DNA from: Rhodopirellula europaea 6C
Lineage (GTDB): Bacteria > Planctomycetota > Planctomycetia > Pirellulales > Pirellulaceae
NCBI RefSeq assembly: GCF_000338295.1
Contig: NZ_ANMO01000147.1
Span: 1-54,526 of the forward strand
Direction of reading: 5' to 3'
DNA: 54,526 nt
Shown: positions 9,520 through 19,267 of the stretch, one piece after another
Layout: each line of letters starts with the position of its first letter
Position numbering within the stretch: position 1 is the first letter of the stretch
Made by a program: the position numbers and the translations under genes
Notes under the pieces: model-generated
The model's database searches: none
Seen by the model: the letters and a program-made list of their open reading frames with translations, nothing else
What the model was told of the DNA's origin: nothing

Positions 9520-9663
9520 ATGCAGTCAGACCGAAATCAAGTCGATAGCACCAACAGCGGCATCGCCGACTTGGTACTTGACTTGGGGCACAAACGGGCA
9601 GTTACTGAGTCGGCGTCGCCTTTTCAAGTGGAGCAGCAACACGATATTTGCATTGGCGACTGA
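9520..9663 (+). CDS. possible small protein of 47 residues
   Basis: An ATG with TAGGGAA about 7 nt upstream opens a 47-codon frame beginning MQSDRNQVDSTNSGIADLVL. It sits directly after three hairpins. The product is soluble-looking and acidic, without signal peptide, membrane helix or known motif. Chance occurrence is quite possible. Confidence 0.2.
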   Translation: MQSDRNQVDSTNSGIADLVLDLGHKRAVTESASPFQVEQQHDICIGD

Positions 9664-10661
9664 GTGGTCTGATGCCGCCTAGGTTGGAGTAGATAGCCTC
9701 ACAAACTATTTCGTCCTAGCCCTCCGCCGATATTAATCCTTGCGGTCAGATTCGACCGATCTTCACATCGCCAGCGAGTCGGCCGGACGCTCGAAACCGA
9801 CAATCGCATTCGCAAAGCAATCGTTGGATGTCGGGGAATCTTCCGCACTTCGGCATTGTGATCGGGCATTACCCGACAAAAACACGAACTGGAGCTGTGC
9901 TCAATTTACGCAATGATTTTTCGGTGCATGGGTGATTCTGTACCCCATGATATGAGTGGGGCAGATGCCAATCCGGTGTACTGGAAGGGGCAATCCAGGC
10001 ACCGGAAAGGCACCGCTCGTGAAAATGTGCGAACCTTGGCTTAATGAGAAGTCCTTGTGCGGGCAGACATCAAACCAATTGCCTTCTTGCTCGAGACACG
10101 ATAGCAACACGCACCCCTGCCAACCGCTCGACGACGTCTTCGAGACGCTGCGGCCACCTATGGTTCTAGGCATCAGACCACAATCCTGCGGTCTCTGTCC
10201 GCTGCATCCGCTCCGGTGACGTCGGCACGGCCGCCAAGTTCCAATTGTGATTGTCTTGACGCTCGCGTTGCATTTGCTCCCTGGTTCGGGTGCCGTTTGC
10301 TGAACGAAATTCCTACAGATATTCGGCTGATTTTAGATTGTTCGAAACGAGCGGGCTGACGATCCACGTCGCTCCTTCCATTCAGAATGGGCTCGTACGC
10401 TTGCCTTTGGCATCACGGGTATGATCGGAGCCAACATCTCGATAAGTACCTTCTCGGGTTGGTTCGCGACTGTCGATGACGCGAGACACATGCAAATGCT
10501 GTGCAGGGAAAGTCGGTACTTGCCTTCCTTCCCTTTGCGGAGAACACTTAGTCAGAACAAGGTTTTGCTGCGTTCCTGGTAGACAGGGCTAGCTGTTGGT
10601 CTGCGAATGATGACTTGGCGACGCCCGATCCCGAAAATACGTTCTCTTTAATTGTGGGGAA

Positions 10662-11276
10662 ATGGTGAGTGAGTCTGAACAGTCGCTTCGCTGCGGGGAG
10701 AGCCCCGGGCTGGTGGTCGCTATCGGATCATCGGCGGGTGGCCTAGTGGAAGTGATTCGCATCGCCGAATCGCTCGGTGAATGGTTTCGCGGAACAATCA
10801 TCTTTGCAAACCATCGGCCGCCCGAAAGCGGCAATCGTCTGCACAGCATATTGGCAGGTCGAGCTCGCATCGAAGTCGAAGAACCTGAGGACGAAGACTG
10901 CCTCGAAAAGAGCACGATCTACGTTGGACACGCCAGTGACACGGTGGAGGTCGACGGGGCGGAGTTTGATGTGGATGAAAACACCAGCATGAAATCTCGC
11001 CTTCGTCGCATCGATGATCTGTTTGCTTCCGTCGCTGAATCCTCGGGAGTCGATGCGGTCGGTGTCGTATTGTCAGGTGCGTTATCCGATGGTGCTTTGG
11101 GGTTGAAAGCAATTTATAACGCAGGTGGGTATTGCATGGTGCAGGATCCCGAGCACGCTGAGCATGACTCGATGCCGGCTTGTGCATTGTCGATGGTCCC
11201 AGATGCGTTTGTTGGGACAACCGACGACATCATCAGCAAGCTCATGGAGATCTCCATGCGGCGGAACCAAATTTGA
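10662..11276 (+). CDS. stand-alone CheB-type methylesterase domain protein
   Basis: The 204 residues consist of just the CheB catalytic domain; the receiver domain that normally precedes it in CheB is absent. The Ser-His-Asp triad is conserved: Ser24 in GSSAGG, His51 in FANHR, and Asp143 in SGALSDGA. The usual glutamine before the histidine is asparagine here. CheB enzymes remove methyl groups from, or deamidate, glutamates of chemoreceptors. Without a receiver the activity cannot be switched by phosphorylation in the usual way. The next plus-strand gene encodes a CheB-CheR fusion kinase, so this copy could be a partner or a competitor. No chemoreceptor is encoded nearby. The ATG is preceded by a GTGGGGA stretch. 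Confidence 0.88.
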   Translation: MVSESEQSLRCGESPGLVVAIGSSAGGLVEVIRIAESLGEWFRGTIIFANHRPPESGNRLHSILAGRARIEVEEPEDEDCLEKSTIYVGHASDTVEVDGAEFDVDENTSMKSRLRRIDDLFASVAESSGVDAVGVVLSGALSDGALGLKAIYNAGGYCMVQDPEHAEHDSMPACALSMVPDAFVGTTDDIISKLMEISMRRNQI

Positions 11277-11847
11277 TTCAATGAATGGCGGGAATGAATC
11301 AGATTTCAAAGCCGGGAAACGGGACGTATCGATGACGCTGTTTGCATGTTTCATCGCTTCCCTTCTTGGATTGCCACAATCGTCAGCTGTCGGACCAAGC
11401 TGATTGTGGTCGTATGTCATCGGGGCGAGATGGTCATGTGTCCTCGGGGGTCGCTTGTCCAAAACATAGGAAATCGAGCGATAGACCTTGGGTGATTCGA
11501 CCGTTGCGTTCCGAAGTGCATGCGTGTTCATTGGCTTGCGATGAGCCGTAGGGCGGCTTGAAAGTCATTGGGTGATGACTGCTCGGTTTGATGCTAAGTT
11601 TTAAGCACGTCAGCACTCAGTCATGGCAACATGCCAGTCAATTCGGATTGCACGCGTATTTCGAGGGCACTAAACTGACCCAGCTTGCTGCGAGATTGTT
11701 GACCATCCAGTGGGCGAACACACGCACCCATGGCGGCTGCGTTTTGCTCAGTTCAACGTAGCGTCCTGCTCCTTCGTGACTTTCATCCCGTTCGTCGATC
11801 GGGTGCGTCGGTATTGCACCGTCGGATAAATCGAACGCCGCCATCCT
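11277..11847. other. gene-free stretch between cheB-like gene and the CheB-CheR hybrid kinase
   Basis: This 571-bp stretch has only short frames on both strands without motifs. It is long for an operon spacer, so the large kinase gene downstream probably has its own promoter here. Confidence 0.45.
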
Positions 11848-14800
11848 ATGCAAGACGCACCTCGATTCGCCTCCACTCCGATTGTCGCCATCGGAGCCTC
11901 TGCCGGAGGTTTGACGGCACTCGAAATGCTTTTTGAGCAGTTACCCGCCAAAACTGGTGCTGCGTTCGTCGTCATTCAGCATTTGTCGCCGGACTACCAA
12001 AGTCACATGCCGGAATTGCTCGGCCGGCGGACAAAGATGCCAACCGTGCAAATGACCGATCCGGTCACTCCCGAGGCCAACCGAGTGTATTTGTTGCCTC
12101 CGGGAAAGCAGGCTGAACTGGTCGAAGGAACATTGCAGCTGTTTGATCGCGAAAGGGAACGCGAGAGCGACGGTGAGCTGAATTTGCCAATCGACCGATT
12201 CTTCTACTCACTTGCCGAACAGGCCATTGGTGAGACGTCCCGAAAGATTGCCGCAGTCGTTCTGTCGGGCACAGGCAGCGACGGCAGCAACGGAATCGTC
12301 GAAGTCAACATGTCCGGTGGCATTGTCATGTGTCAGGACGAAGACTCGGCTCAGTTCAACGGGATGCCGCTCAACGCGATCAAGACCGGCGTCGTCCACA
12401 TCGTCGGTCCGGTGCCGGAACTGGCAGAGTCTTTGTCGCTGTATCTCGGCGGTGATTCAATCGACGAAGTTGTCGCGCACACGTCACCAGCGATTGAGAG
12501 GAATGAACTGGATTTGGTCTACGAGCGTTTGGAAGGATCGTGCGGCGTCGACTTCGGACAATACAAGCACGGGACATTCAGCCGCCGATTATCTCGCCGC
12601 ATGATGATGTCCAAGATCGATCAATTGGACCAATACATTGACAAGTTAGATTCTGATCCGGCCGAGGTGTCACGATTGGCCGACGACTTGATGATCGGCG
12701 TGACTCGATTCTTTCGTGACCCAGACGGCTACACTCGATTGCGAAAACGGTGCATCTCCAAGATTGTCGAGAGTAAAGCGGCCGGCGATGAGCTGCGAGC
12801 ATGGGTCGCCGGATGTGCAACGGGTCCGGAAGCGTACAGCGTTGCGATGCTGATTCATGATGAGGTCAGAAAGAACGGCGTGGACATCACCGTCAAAATC
12901 TTTGCCACGGATGTTCATCCCGATGCGATCCGGTTTGCCCAGCGAGGTTTGTACCCGCCGGAATCGTTGATCGAGATTCCGAAAGATTTGCGTGAACGAT
13001 ATATCAACAGTCACGCCGACGGTTTTGAAATCAATCAGGACGTCCGCAACTCGATCGTGTTCGCTCGTCATGATGTATTGCGAGACGCACCGTTCACGAA
13101 TCTCGATCTGGTCACTTGCCGCAATCTTTTGATCTACTTGGTCGATGAGGCCCAGGCCCGAGTGCTCGGGGCGTTTGCTCACGCACTGCGGAGTCGTGGT
13201 GTGTTGTGGCTTGGGCCCAGTGAAACGCCGGGCGATTTGGCTGACGACTTCACGCCACTCGACAAGCATTGGCGGTTGTTTCAAAAAGAACGCGACAGCC
13301 ACATGCCATTGGACCTAAAGTTGCGAAAGCGACCGCCCACCAATGTCGGCATGTCGATACGACCACGTTCGACTCGGGCACCTTCGGCGGCGTTGGTCAA
13401 TAGCTACGACGTATTGCTCTCGCAATATGCACCCAATGGTGTATTGGTCGATGACTCTCTTCAGGCACTGCAGGTTTTCGGAGATATTTCGGACTACACC
13501 GTTGCAATGCGTGGTCGACTCAGCGGCACGATCGAAGACATGCTGGTTGAGAGCTTGGGCATGCCGCTGACGATTTTGATGCAGCGGATGAAACTGAATC
13601 AGCGCAGCGCCGAATCGGAACAAGCGATTGTTGAGGGCAGCTCTGTGGAAATCCGCGTTAAAGCGATTCCGCATCGAAACCTAAGCGAAACGCACTACTT
13701 TATCTCTTTTCACCGGGATGGCTCGGTGGGACAAAAAGTATTGGCCTCGCCCGTGCGAGAAACACGGGAGCCGGAGACCGTCGATCGGCACAGAGACACC
13801 GATACGGTGACTGCGTCACCGTCAGCAGCGAACGTTCCCATGTTGACCGAGCGAATCCGCATGCTCGAATTGGAGCTTGATTTTACTCGAGAGAACCTGC
13901 AAGCCACCATCGAGGAAGTCGAGACTACCAACGAGGAATTGCAGTCGAGCAACGAAGAGCTGACTAGTAGCAACGAAGAGCTACAAAGCACGAACGAGGA
14001 ACTGCACAGCGTCAACGAAGAACTGCACACAACCAACTCAGAGAGCAGTCGTCGTCTGAATGTTTTGACCGAATTGACAACCGATCTCGAAAACGTGATG
14101 CGAGAAAGTGATATCGGTATCGTGTTGGTCGACAACGAAAACAACATTCGCCGGATCACGCCCGCAGCAGCTGATATTTTGCGAATTCGTCGCCACGATG
14201 TCGACGGGCAACCACTAGCGACCTATACGCACGCTTTCGAGGATATTGAATTGATTGAGGTGGTCAAGCAGGCCAATCAAGAAGGTCGTTCGATCGAGAT
14301 GGAAACGATCGACGGACGTCGAGATCCCATTCTGCTGCGGGTAACTCCTTACCAGAATGGCAGCGGCACTTTGCTGACCATGACCAATCTCCGCAGCGTC
14401 AAGGAGACATCCGAACGTCTACGTAAATTGACATCAATCTTTGAGGACAGCACGGACGCAATCATCGGTGTTGAATTAAGTGGACGCATCAGCAGTTGGA
14501 ACAACGGGGCGACACGCCTGTTCGGAAACGACGTGGATGTGGATCGAAACGTTGAGCTGGGAGATGTGATTCCCGCCGTCGTCTGGGGGCATTGCGAAGA
14601 ACTGATCAAGGAACTCGCCAAGAAAGGCGAGGTTGCTGCCAAAGAAATTTACGTCAAGTTCAATGGGCGAAAAATAAATCTGCTCATACGCGTCACGCCA
14701 GTATTGGACGAATACGATCGCGTTTCTTCCGCGGCGATTACGTTCTACGACGTCACGGTGATGCGAGTCGCAGAAGAACAATTGAACCTGCGAACACGGG

Positions 14801-17067
14801 CAATCGATGCCGCAAGCAATGGATTTGTTATCGTCGATGCGCAAGCCAAAGACACGCCGATCGTGTATGCCAATCAAGGTTTCTTCAACCTGACCGGATT
14901 CGCTCCTGAAGAAATCGTCGGTCGCAACTGTCGCTTTCTTCAGGGGCCACAGACGGATCCTTCCAATGTCGACATGATTCGTGACGCCATCCAGAAGAAA
15001 CAAGAATGCCGTGTGACGCTGCTAAATTATCGCCGCGACGGATCCCAGTTTTATAACGATCTGATCATCACCCCAATTCAGGACAGCCAAGGGGTGGTGA
15101 CGCACTTTGTCGGCGTTCAGAACGACGCCACCGACATCGTTGAGGCTCGGAGAACGCTCGAGGCCAGCGAACTGGAATACCGCAGCACATTCGAGAATGC
15201 CGCCATTGGGATGGCTCATGTCGGGATGAACGGAGAGTGGTTGAGGGTCAACGAAAAGCTGTGTTCAATCGTTGGCTACCCCTCCGAAGAATTGAAAACA
15301 AAGACATTTCAAGACATCACGCATCCGGAGGACCTGGACAAGGATCTCGTTCAATTCGCACAAATGAAACGCGGCGAGACCACCGGCTACTCGATGGAGA
15401 AGCGGTATATCCATCGCGACGGCCATGTCATTTGGATCAATCTAACAGCGTCGCTGCGTTGCAACCGGGACGGCAGCCCTGAATGTTGTATCTCGTTGAT
15501 CGAAGACATTACCGCGCGGAAAGAGACGGAGCAAAAATTATCCGCCTCTCGAGCGATCATCACCGAGGTGATCCAGCAAAGCGATGATCCATTCGTCAGT
15601 TTTGATGAGACGGGGGAGATTCAGGTTGCCAATCGTTCCGCGGGACAACTCACGGCCCTAACCGGCGATCTCACCGGCCGTTCTTACGAAGAGTTGTTTG
15701 CCGGTGAATCCGAGGCACCATTGATCGCGGCGATCGATCGGGTTCGGAGATCTCAAAGGGGTGAACTGACTGAGTTTTTCTCCAGGTTTCTGAATCGTTG
15801 GTACGATGCTCGCGTCTTTCCGGTTGAAGGTGGAGCAGCGGTTTACATGACCGATGTGACGGGCCGAAAAGAAACCGAGGCTTATCTCGAACGGGCTCGC
15901 TTCGCCGCCGAGGAAGCCAACAAAGCGAAGAGCAAGTTCCTGACGAACATGAGCCACGAAATCCGCTCTCCGATGACAGCTATCCTGGGATTTTCCGACA
16001 TCGCACTGCGTGATGTTCGCGATGGCAAATCTGTTGACCCGGCCAACTTGGAAACAGTCATCCGCAACGGACGATTCTTGCTTCGCATCATCAACGACAT
16101 CTTGGACCTGTCCAAAGTCGAAGCCGGAAAATTAGAGGTTCGCAAGACTCGGTTTAAATTGTTGCCGATGTTGACCGACATCAAGGAACTGATGCGTCAC
16201 CGCAGCAAGTCCTCTGGTGTGCCGTTGTCATTTGAATTTGCATCGCCGGTGCCTGAGCGTTTGCACAGCGACCGTTCGCGTCTTGAACAGATTCTGGCGA
16301 ATTTGATTGGCAATGCGCTGAAGTTCTCGCCCAATGGTGACGTGAAGGTGCTCGTTGATGTGGATGAAGACACCGGCAGCGATCTTCGGTTCCGCGTCAT
16401 CGACACCGGCATCGGCATTTCAGAACAAAACCTGTCGCGGCTTTTTCAGACCTTTTCGCAGGTCCACGACAACAAGGCGGTTGGTGTGGAAGGGACCGGA
16501 TTAGGATTGGTCATAAGCAAACGGCTCGCCAAATTACTTGGTGGAGACATAACGGTGCAGAGCACCGAAGGTGTAGGGAGTTGCTTCACCTTGTTGCTGC
16601 CCTTCGACGAGTCGGCCAATCGAATTGAAGCGTCTGCAAGCGATCTTTCTGTCAAGCGAACCGTGCAGAAAGAGGTTCAGCAAATTTCAGCACGGGTCTT
16701 AATCGCCGACGACGCACGTGACGTCCGGTTGGTCACCAGTCGCTTTCTGTCTCGCGCGGGTGCCGATATTGTCGAAGTGGTCAATGGTGCGGAGGCGGTG
16801 CGAGCGGTGCATGACGCTGAATCAGAGAGACGCCCTTTCGACATCATTTTGATGGACATGCAAATGCCTGAGCTGGACGGTCGCGAAGCGACTCAGCGGA
16901 TTCGCGATGAAGGTTTCACAATGCCCGTCATCGCCTTGACCGCCGGTGCGACATCCGAAGAAGTCGACGAAGCTCTAGCGGCTGGTTGTACCCAGTTCAT
17001 TGCCAAGCCGGTCGACGCTCCGGACTTGATTAGCCGAGTCGCCAAGCTGCTAAAGGGTGAGCAGTAG
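11848..17067 (+). CDS. CheB-CheR-PAS/LOV hybrid histidine kinase with C-terminal receiver
   Basis: The 1739-residue protein has, in order, a CheB methylesterase domain (~10-190; triad Ser18, His45, Asp145), a CheR methyltransferase (~225-485), a PAS-like region (~515-625), and a heptad coiled coil rich in NEELQS repeats (~660-735). Three PAS-type domains follow; the last (~985-1105) is a LOV domain with GRNCRFLQG, Cys1028, and the conserved NYRRDG and FVGVQND boxes. Two more PAS domains (~1110-1340), HisKA (His1370 in NMSHEIRSP), HATPase and a receiver (Asp1670) complete it. The CheR SAM motif reads GCATGPEAYS, with proline where the family usually has glutamate. No membrane helix is visible. 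The LOV motif suggests blue-light input by flavin-cysteinyl adduct. A CheY-like gene follows. Confidence 0.95.
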   Translation: MQDAPRFASTPIVAIGASAGGLTALEMLFEQLPAKTGAAFVVIQHLSPDYQSHMPELLGRRTKMPTVQMTDPVTPEANRVYLLPPGKQAELVEGTLQLFDRERERESDGELNLPIDRFFYSLAEQAIGETSRKIAAVVLSGTGSDGSNGIVEVNMSGGIVMCQDEDSAQFNGMPLNAIKTGVVHIVGPVPELAESLSLYLGGDSIDEVVAHTSPAIERNELDLVYERLEGSCGVDFGQYKHGTFSRRLSRRMMMSKIDQLDQYIDKLDSDPAEVSRLADDLMIGVTRFFRDPDGYTRLRKRCISKIVESKAAGDELRAWVAGCATGPEAYSVAMLIHDEVRKNGVDITVKIFATDVHPDAIRFAQRGLYPPESLIEIPKDLRERYINSHADGFEINQDVRNSIVFARHDVLRDAPFTNLDLVTCRNLLIYLVDEAQARVLGAFAHALRSRGVLWLGPSETPGDLADDFTPLDKHWRLFQKERDSHMPLDLKLRKRPPTNVGMSIRPRSTRAPSAALVNSYDVLLSQYAPNGVLVDDSLQALQVFGDISDYTVAMRGRLSGTIEDMLVESLGMPLTILMQRMKLNQRSAESEQAIVEGSSVEIRVKAIPHRNLSETHYFISFHRDGSVGQKVLASPVRETREPETVDRHRDTDTVTASPSAANVPMLTERIRMLELELDFTRENLQATIEEVETTNEELQSSNEELTSSNEELQSTNEELHSVNEELHTTNSESSRRLNVLTELTTDLENVMRESDIGIVLVDNENNIRRITPAAADILRIRRHDVDGQPLATYTHAFEDIELIEVVKQANQEGRSIEMETIDGRRDPILLRVTPYQNGSGTLLTMTNLRSVKETSERLRKLTSIFEDSTDAIIGVELSGRISSWNNGATRLFGNDVDVDRNVELGDVIPAVVWGHCEELIKELAKKGEVAAKEIYVKFNGRKINLLIRVTPVLDEYDRVSSAAITFYDVTVMRVAEEQLNLRTRAIDAASNGFVIVDAQAKDTPIVYANQGFFNLTGFAPEEIVGRNCRFLQGPQTDPSNVDMIRDAIQKKQECRVTLLNYRRDGSQFYNDLIITPIQDSQGVVTHFVGVQNDATDIVEARRTLEASELEYRSTFENAAIGMAHVGMNGEWLRVNEKLCSIVGYPSEELKTKTFQDITHPEDLDKDLVQFAQMKRGETTGYSMEKRYIHRDGHVIWINLTASLRCNRDGSPECCISLIEDITARKETEQKLSASRAIITEVIQQSDDPFVSFDETGEIQVANRSAGQLTALTGDLTGRSYEELFAGESEAPLIAAIDRVRRSQRGELTEFFSRFLNRWYDARVFPVEGGAAVYMTDVTGRKETEAYLERARFAAEEANKAKSKFLTNMSHEIRSPMTAILGFSDIALRDVRDGKSVDPANLETVIRNGRFLLRIINDILDLSKVEAGKLEVRKTRFKLLPMLTDIKELMRHRSKSSGVPLSFEFASPVPERLHSDRSRLEQILANLIGNALKFSPNGDVKVLVDVDEDTGSDLRFRVIDTGIGISEQNLSRLFQTFSQVHDNKAVGVEGTGLGLVISKRLAKLLGGDITVQSTEGVGSCFTLLLPFDESANRIEASASDLSVKRTVQKEVQQISARVLIADDARDVRLVTSRFLSRAGADIVEVVNGAEAVRAVHDAESERRPFDIILMDMQMPELDGREATQRIRDEGFTMPVIALTAGATSEEVDEALAAGCTQFIAKPVDAPDLISRVAKLLKGEQ

Positions 17068-17174
17068 CGACGATGGGTGTGAAGCTTGAAGAAGCTCATG
17101 AGACTGCGTGTTTCCGCAGTGTGTTGCATTTTGGCATGTGGGTTGCTCGTCAACAGAGTCCGAAAGGCAACCCA

Positions 17175-17579
17175 ATGGAACTCATCAATTCACATACCGG
17201 ACAGCAGGCAACCGTGTTGGTCGTCGATGATTCGGCAATGGTTCGGTTTCTTATCCAGCGAACCCTTGTTTCGATTGGGATTGCAACTTTTTCAGCCCCG
17301 GACGGCATCGCTGCTGTCGAGCTGCTCATCGCTCGCCGCTTTGATGCTGTCGTGACGGATCTCGAGATGCCGCGTTTGCGAGGAGGGGATTTGATTGATC
17401 GCATCCGTCGCCACGACTGTGCTGAGATTCGTGATCTTCCCATCATTGTCGTCAGCTCTCTTGATGATCAAGTCACAAAGAATCGGCTGCGGTTTCTTGG
17501 TGCGAATGTGGTGCTGCACAAGCCACTTGATATCGAGAAGCTGATCGAGAACGCGCGAAATTACATTGTAGCTTGTTAG
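17175..17579 (+). CDS. CheY-like single-domain response regulator
   Basis: The 134-residue product is one receiver domain and nothing else. The acidic pair is Asp18-Asp19 (VVDDSAMVRF), the phosphorylation site Asp62 (VVTDLEMPR), and the conserved Ser and Lys are in VVSSLDD and LHKPLD. With no output domain it would act by protein contact or as a phosphate shuttle. It lies just downstream of the LOV/CheB-CheR kinase, its likely partner. The ATG at 17175 is chosen because AAAGG lies 7 nt before it; a longer frame from ATG 17073 adds 34 residues lacking domain resemblance and a ribosome site. Confidence 0.9.
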   Translation: MELINSHTGQQATVLVVDDSAMVRFLIQRTLVSIGIATFSAPDGIAAVELLIARRFDAVVTDLEMPRLRGGDLIDRIRRHDCAEIRDLPIIVVSSLDDQVTKNRLRFLGANVVLHKPLDIEKLIENARNYIVAC

Positions 17580-18535
17580 CGGCAAGACGCCTGGATTGGA
17601 TCGTGGTTCCAGTCATGGAAGACCAGACTTCGCGAGCCTACGCCAGCTGTAGTTTGTGGAATTGAAACAAGGAAACCATTCGGGCGTCGTGCCAACCAGA
17701 TCGAGTGAACATCTGGTTCTGCGAAGACTATTGATAGGTGTATCCACTCATCGTTTTCGGTGGGCGACTCGATGGTGTGCATGGTGGTGAGAAGTTGCTG
17801 TACCATTCGTCTTAGGCGGAGAATCCGAAATACTGAAGACGAAGGCTTGGGGTGTGTCCAGTTTTTCTGTCGCTGGTTTTCGATTTTGGTTGTCTCGATG
17901 AGGTGGTGACCGGGACTAACTGTGCCGAGAAAGAGTTAGCCAATCCGCGTTGTGACATGTGGCCTAGCCGCCGAGAGCTGAGGACTAAAACGAACCTCAC
18001 TCCGCCGGACCTCGAAGGACGACACGACGAGCGGCCTTCGTTTTTCTGGGCGCTGTGGTCGTTAACGGTCCACTGGCTCGTTGAGCTCACTTGTCAATTC
18101 GACTGCCCGCTTCAAGGTCAGAAGCAGCGCCTAGGAGACGCGGTAGACCAAATTCAACTGCGACGCCAAACGCGAGCTGGTTTTGGATGCGATCGCATGG
18201 ATCGGTCTGGCCTGAGGCTTCTCGAAATTTTTGATCGAAGAGGGAACTGTGGAGTCGCGGATCCAAAGCGAACGGGGATTTTGCCAGGCCCAAACAGACA
18301 CCGCACCGACTCCCTGAGAATACAGGCGTCTTCAGTGCTAATTGACATTGCTGATTGCCCGGCCTTTTAGGTGTTGCGCGGGCGTCTTCAACGGCGGTCC
18401 GACGAGCCGATTGTCGTATCGGCACCAAGGTGTTTATCGAATCACCAGCGAGCGAGTTCGCGTTCTCGGTTTCCCGTCATGTCTTGGCCGCGTTGATGCT
18501 CGACGGTTTGGAACGGTTAGAACTGGATATTCGCG
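17580..18535. other. gene-free stretch with unidentified open frames
   Basis: Nearly 1 kb lies between the CheY-like gene and the convergent DUF4198-like gene. Open frames of 172 codons (plus, 17852-18370) and 113 codons (minus, 18087-18428) overlap one another; neither has a signal, membrane helix or motif I can match, and their composition is arginine- and serine-rich as in chance frames. I see no supported gene here; decayed DNA is the likeliest content. Confidence 0.4.
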
Positions 18536-19267
18536 TCATGGACCGTCTGCAGCGGCACTCTTTGGTAGAACCAAGGTGATGTTGTGTCTGACCTTCTCGT
18601 AGTGTTCGCCTGCTTCTTTACCGGGCGTTGAGAACTCAACACTGCTTCGCAACGTCAGATCGCCATTTGGCGGTCGCTGCAATTGGATACGACCCGAAGC
18701 GTCGGTCTTCGTGTTCTTCCGGAATCCGTCTTCACCGCGGACGAAGACCATCCGGCCGGCGACAGGCTTGCCGAGCCAAAGCAGTGTGAATTCGAATTGA
18801 TCGCCCTCGTCATGCGGCAGCAGGTCCAGGTCCATTTGCTCGGCGCGACCGAGTTCGTGCATGGCGTCGTGTGAATCAACAGACAGTGTCCGCGCGTAAT
18901 AGTGCAAAAGCACCTTGGTTTGACCGTATGAGTAGACGCCGAACTTTCCATATGCGTCGACGCTGAACTCGTCTGCCGATGGCAAAGCGGTTCGCATCCA
19001 GCGTTTGTCTCTTTGCTTCATTTCAACTGCACGAATCGGAGTCGGATTGGGATGTTCGATGGTTCGGATCCAAACATCACTCTTTCCCAAAAAGTGGTTC
19101 AGGTAGGAGCCATCGCCGGGATGAGGTGCTTCCTCGAAGTAGATGTTGGTACCGACGTTTTTGGCCGGTTCTCGATCGACCGAGATCCAAAGGTAATGGG
19201 CGTTGGCTGGCGACGCGACGAAAAGCAAGGCAAACGCTGCCAAGCTACAAGTGCGAGTTCGGTTCAA
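18536..19267 (-). CDS. exported DUF4198-like protein
   Basis: The 243-residue product starts with a signal peptide ending in PANA, directly followed by HYLWI, so the mature N-terminus would be a histidine. This 'AH-x-hydrophobic' start and the later KPVAGRMVFVRGEDGF and TDASGRIQLQRP beta-strand segments fit the DUF4198 group, periplasmic proteins sometimes linked to metal uptake. The C-terminal part resembles a carboxypeptidase-regulatory-like beta sandwich. A mature N-terminal histidine could be a metal ligand, but that is inference. The start is TTG at 19267; no strong ribosome site is visible. It stands alone, convergent with the signalling block. Confidence 0.75.
   Translation of the reverse strand: MNRTRTCSLAAFALLFVASPANAHYLWISVDREPAKNVGTNIYFEEAPHPGDGSYLNHFLGKSDVWIRTIEHPNPTPIRAVEMKQRDKRWMRTALPSADEFSVDAYGKFGVYSYGQTKVLLHYYARTLSVDSHDAMHELGRAEQMDLDLLPHDEGDQFEFTLLWLGKPVAGRMVFVRGEDGFRKNTKTDASGRIQLQRPPNGDLTLRSSVEFSTPGKEAGEHYEKVRHNITLVLPKSAAADGP

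Larger units (their letters stand above)
9009..10661. other. long gene-poor stretch with hairpins and possible transposase debris
   Basis: About 1.65 kb separate the fasciclin gene from the stand-alone cheB-like gene. Near 9140-9190 a frame reads STSTNTVCKLLAKADYE, which recalls the helix-turn-helix part of ISAzo13-type transposases, but it is too short to be sure. Three hairpins lie at 9412-9507 and a small open frame at 9520-9663. From 9700 to 10661 only short, motif-free frames are seen on both strands. The stretch looks like decayed accessory DNA, with the upstream region of the cheB-like gene at its end. Confidence 0.4.

Noticed and set aside
13880-14070. Repetitive AACGAGGAA-type DNA as a possible tandem repeat element
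   Set aside because: The repeats encode the heptad coiled coil (NEELQS) of the hybrid kinase and are explained by the protein.
17852-18370. 172-codon plus-strand frame between cheY-like and DUF4198-like genes
   Set aside because: It has no recognisable motif or ribosome site and overlaps an equally open minus-strand frame; kept only as an unidentified stretch.
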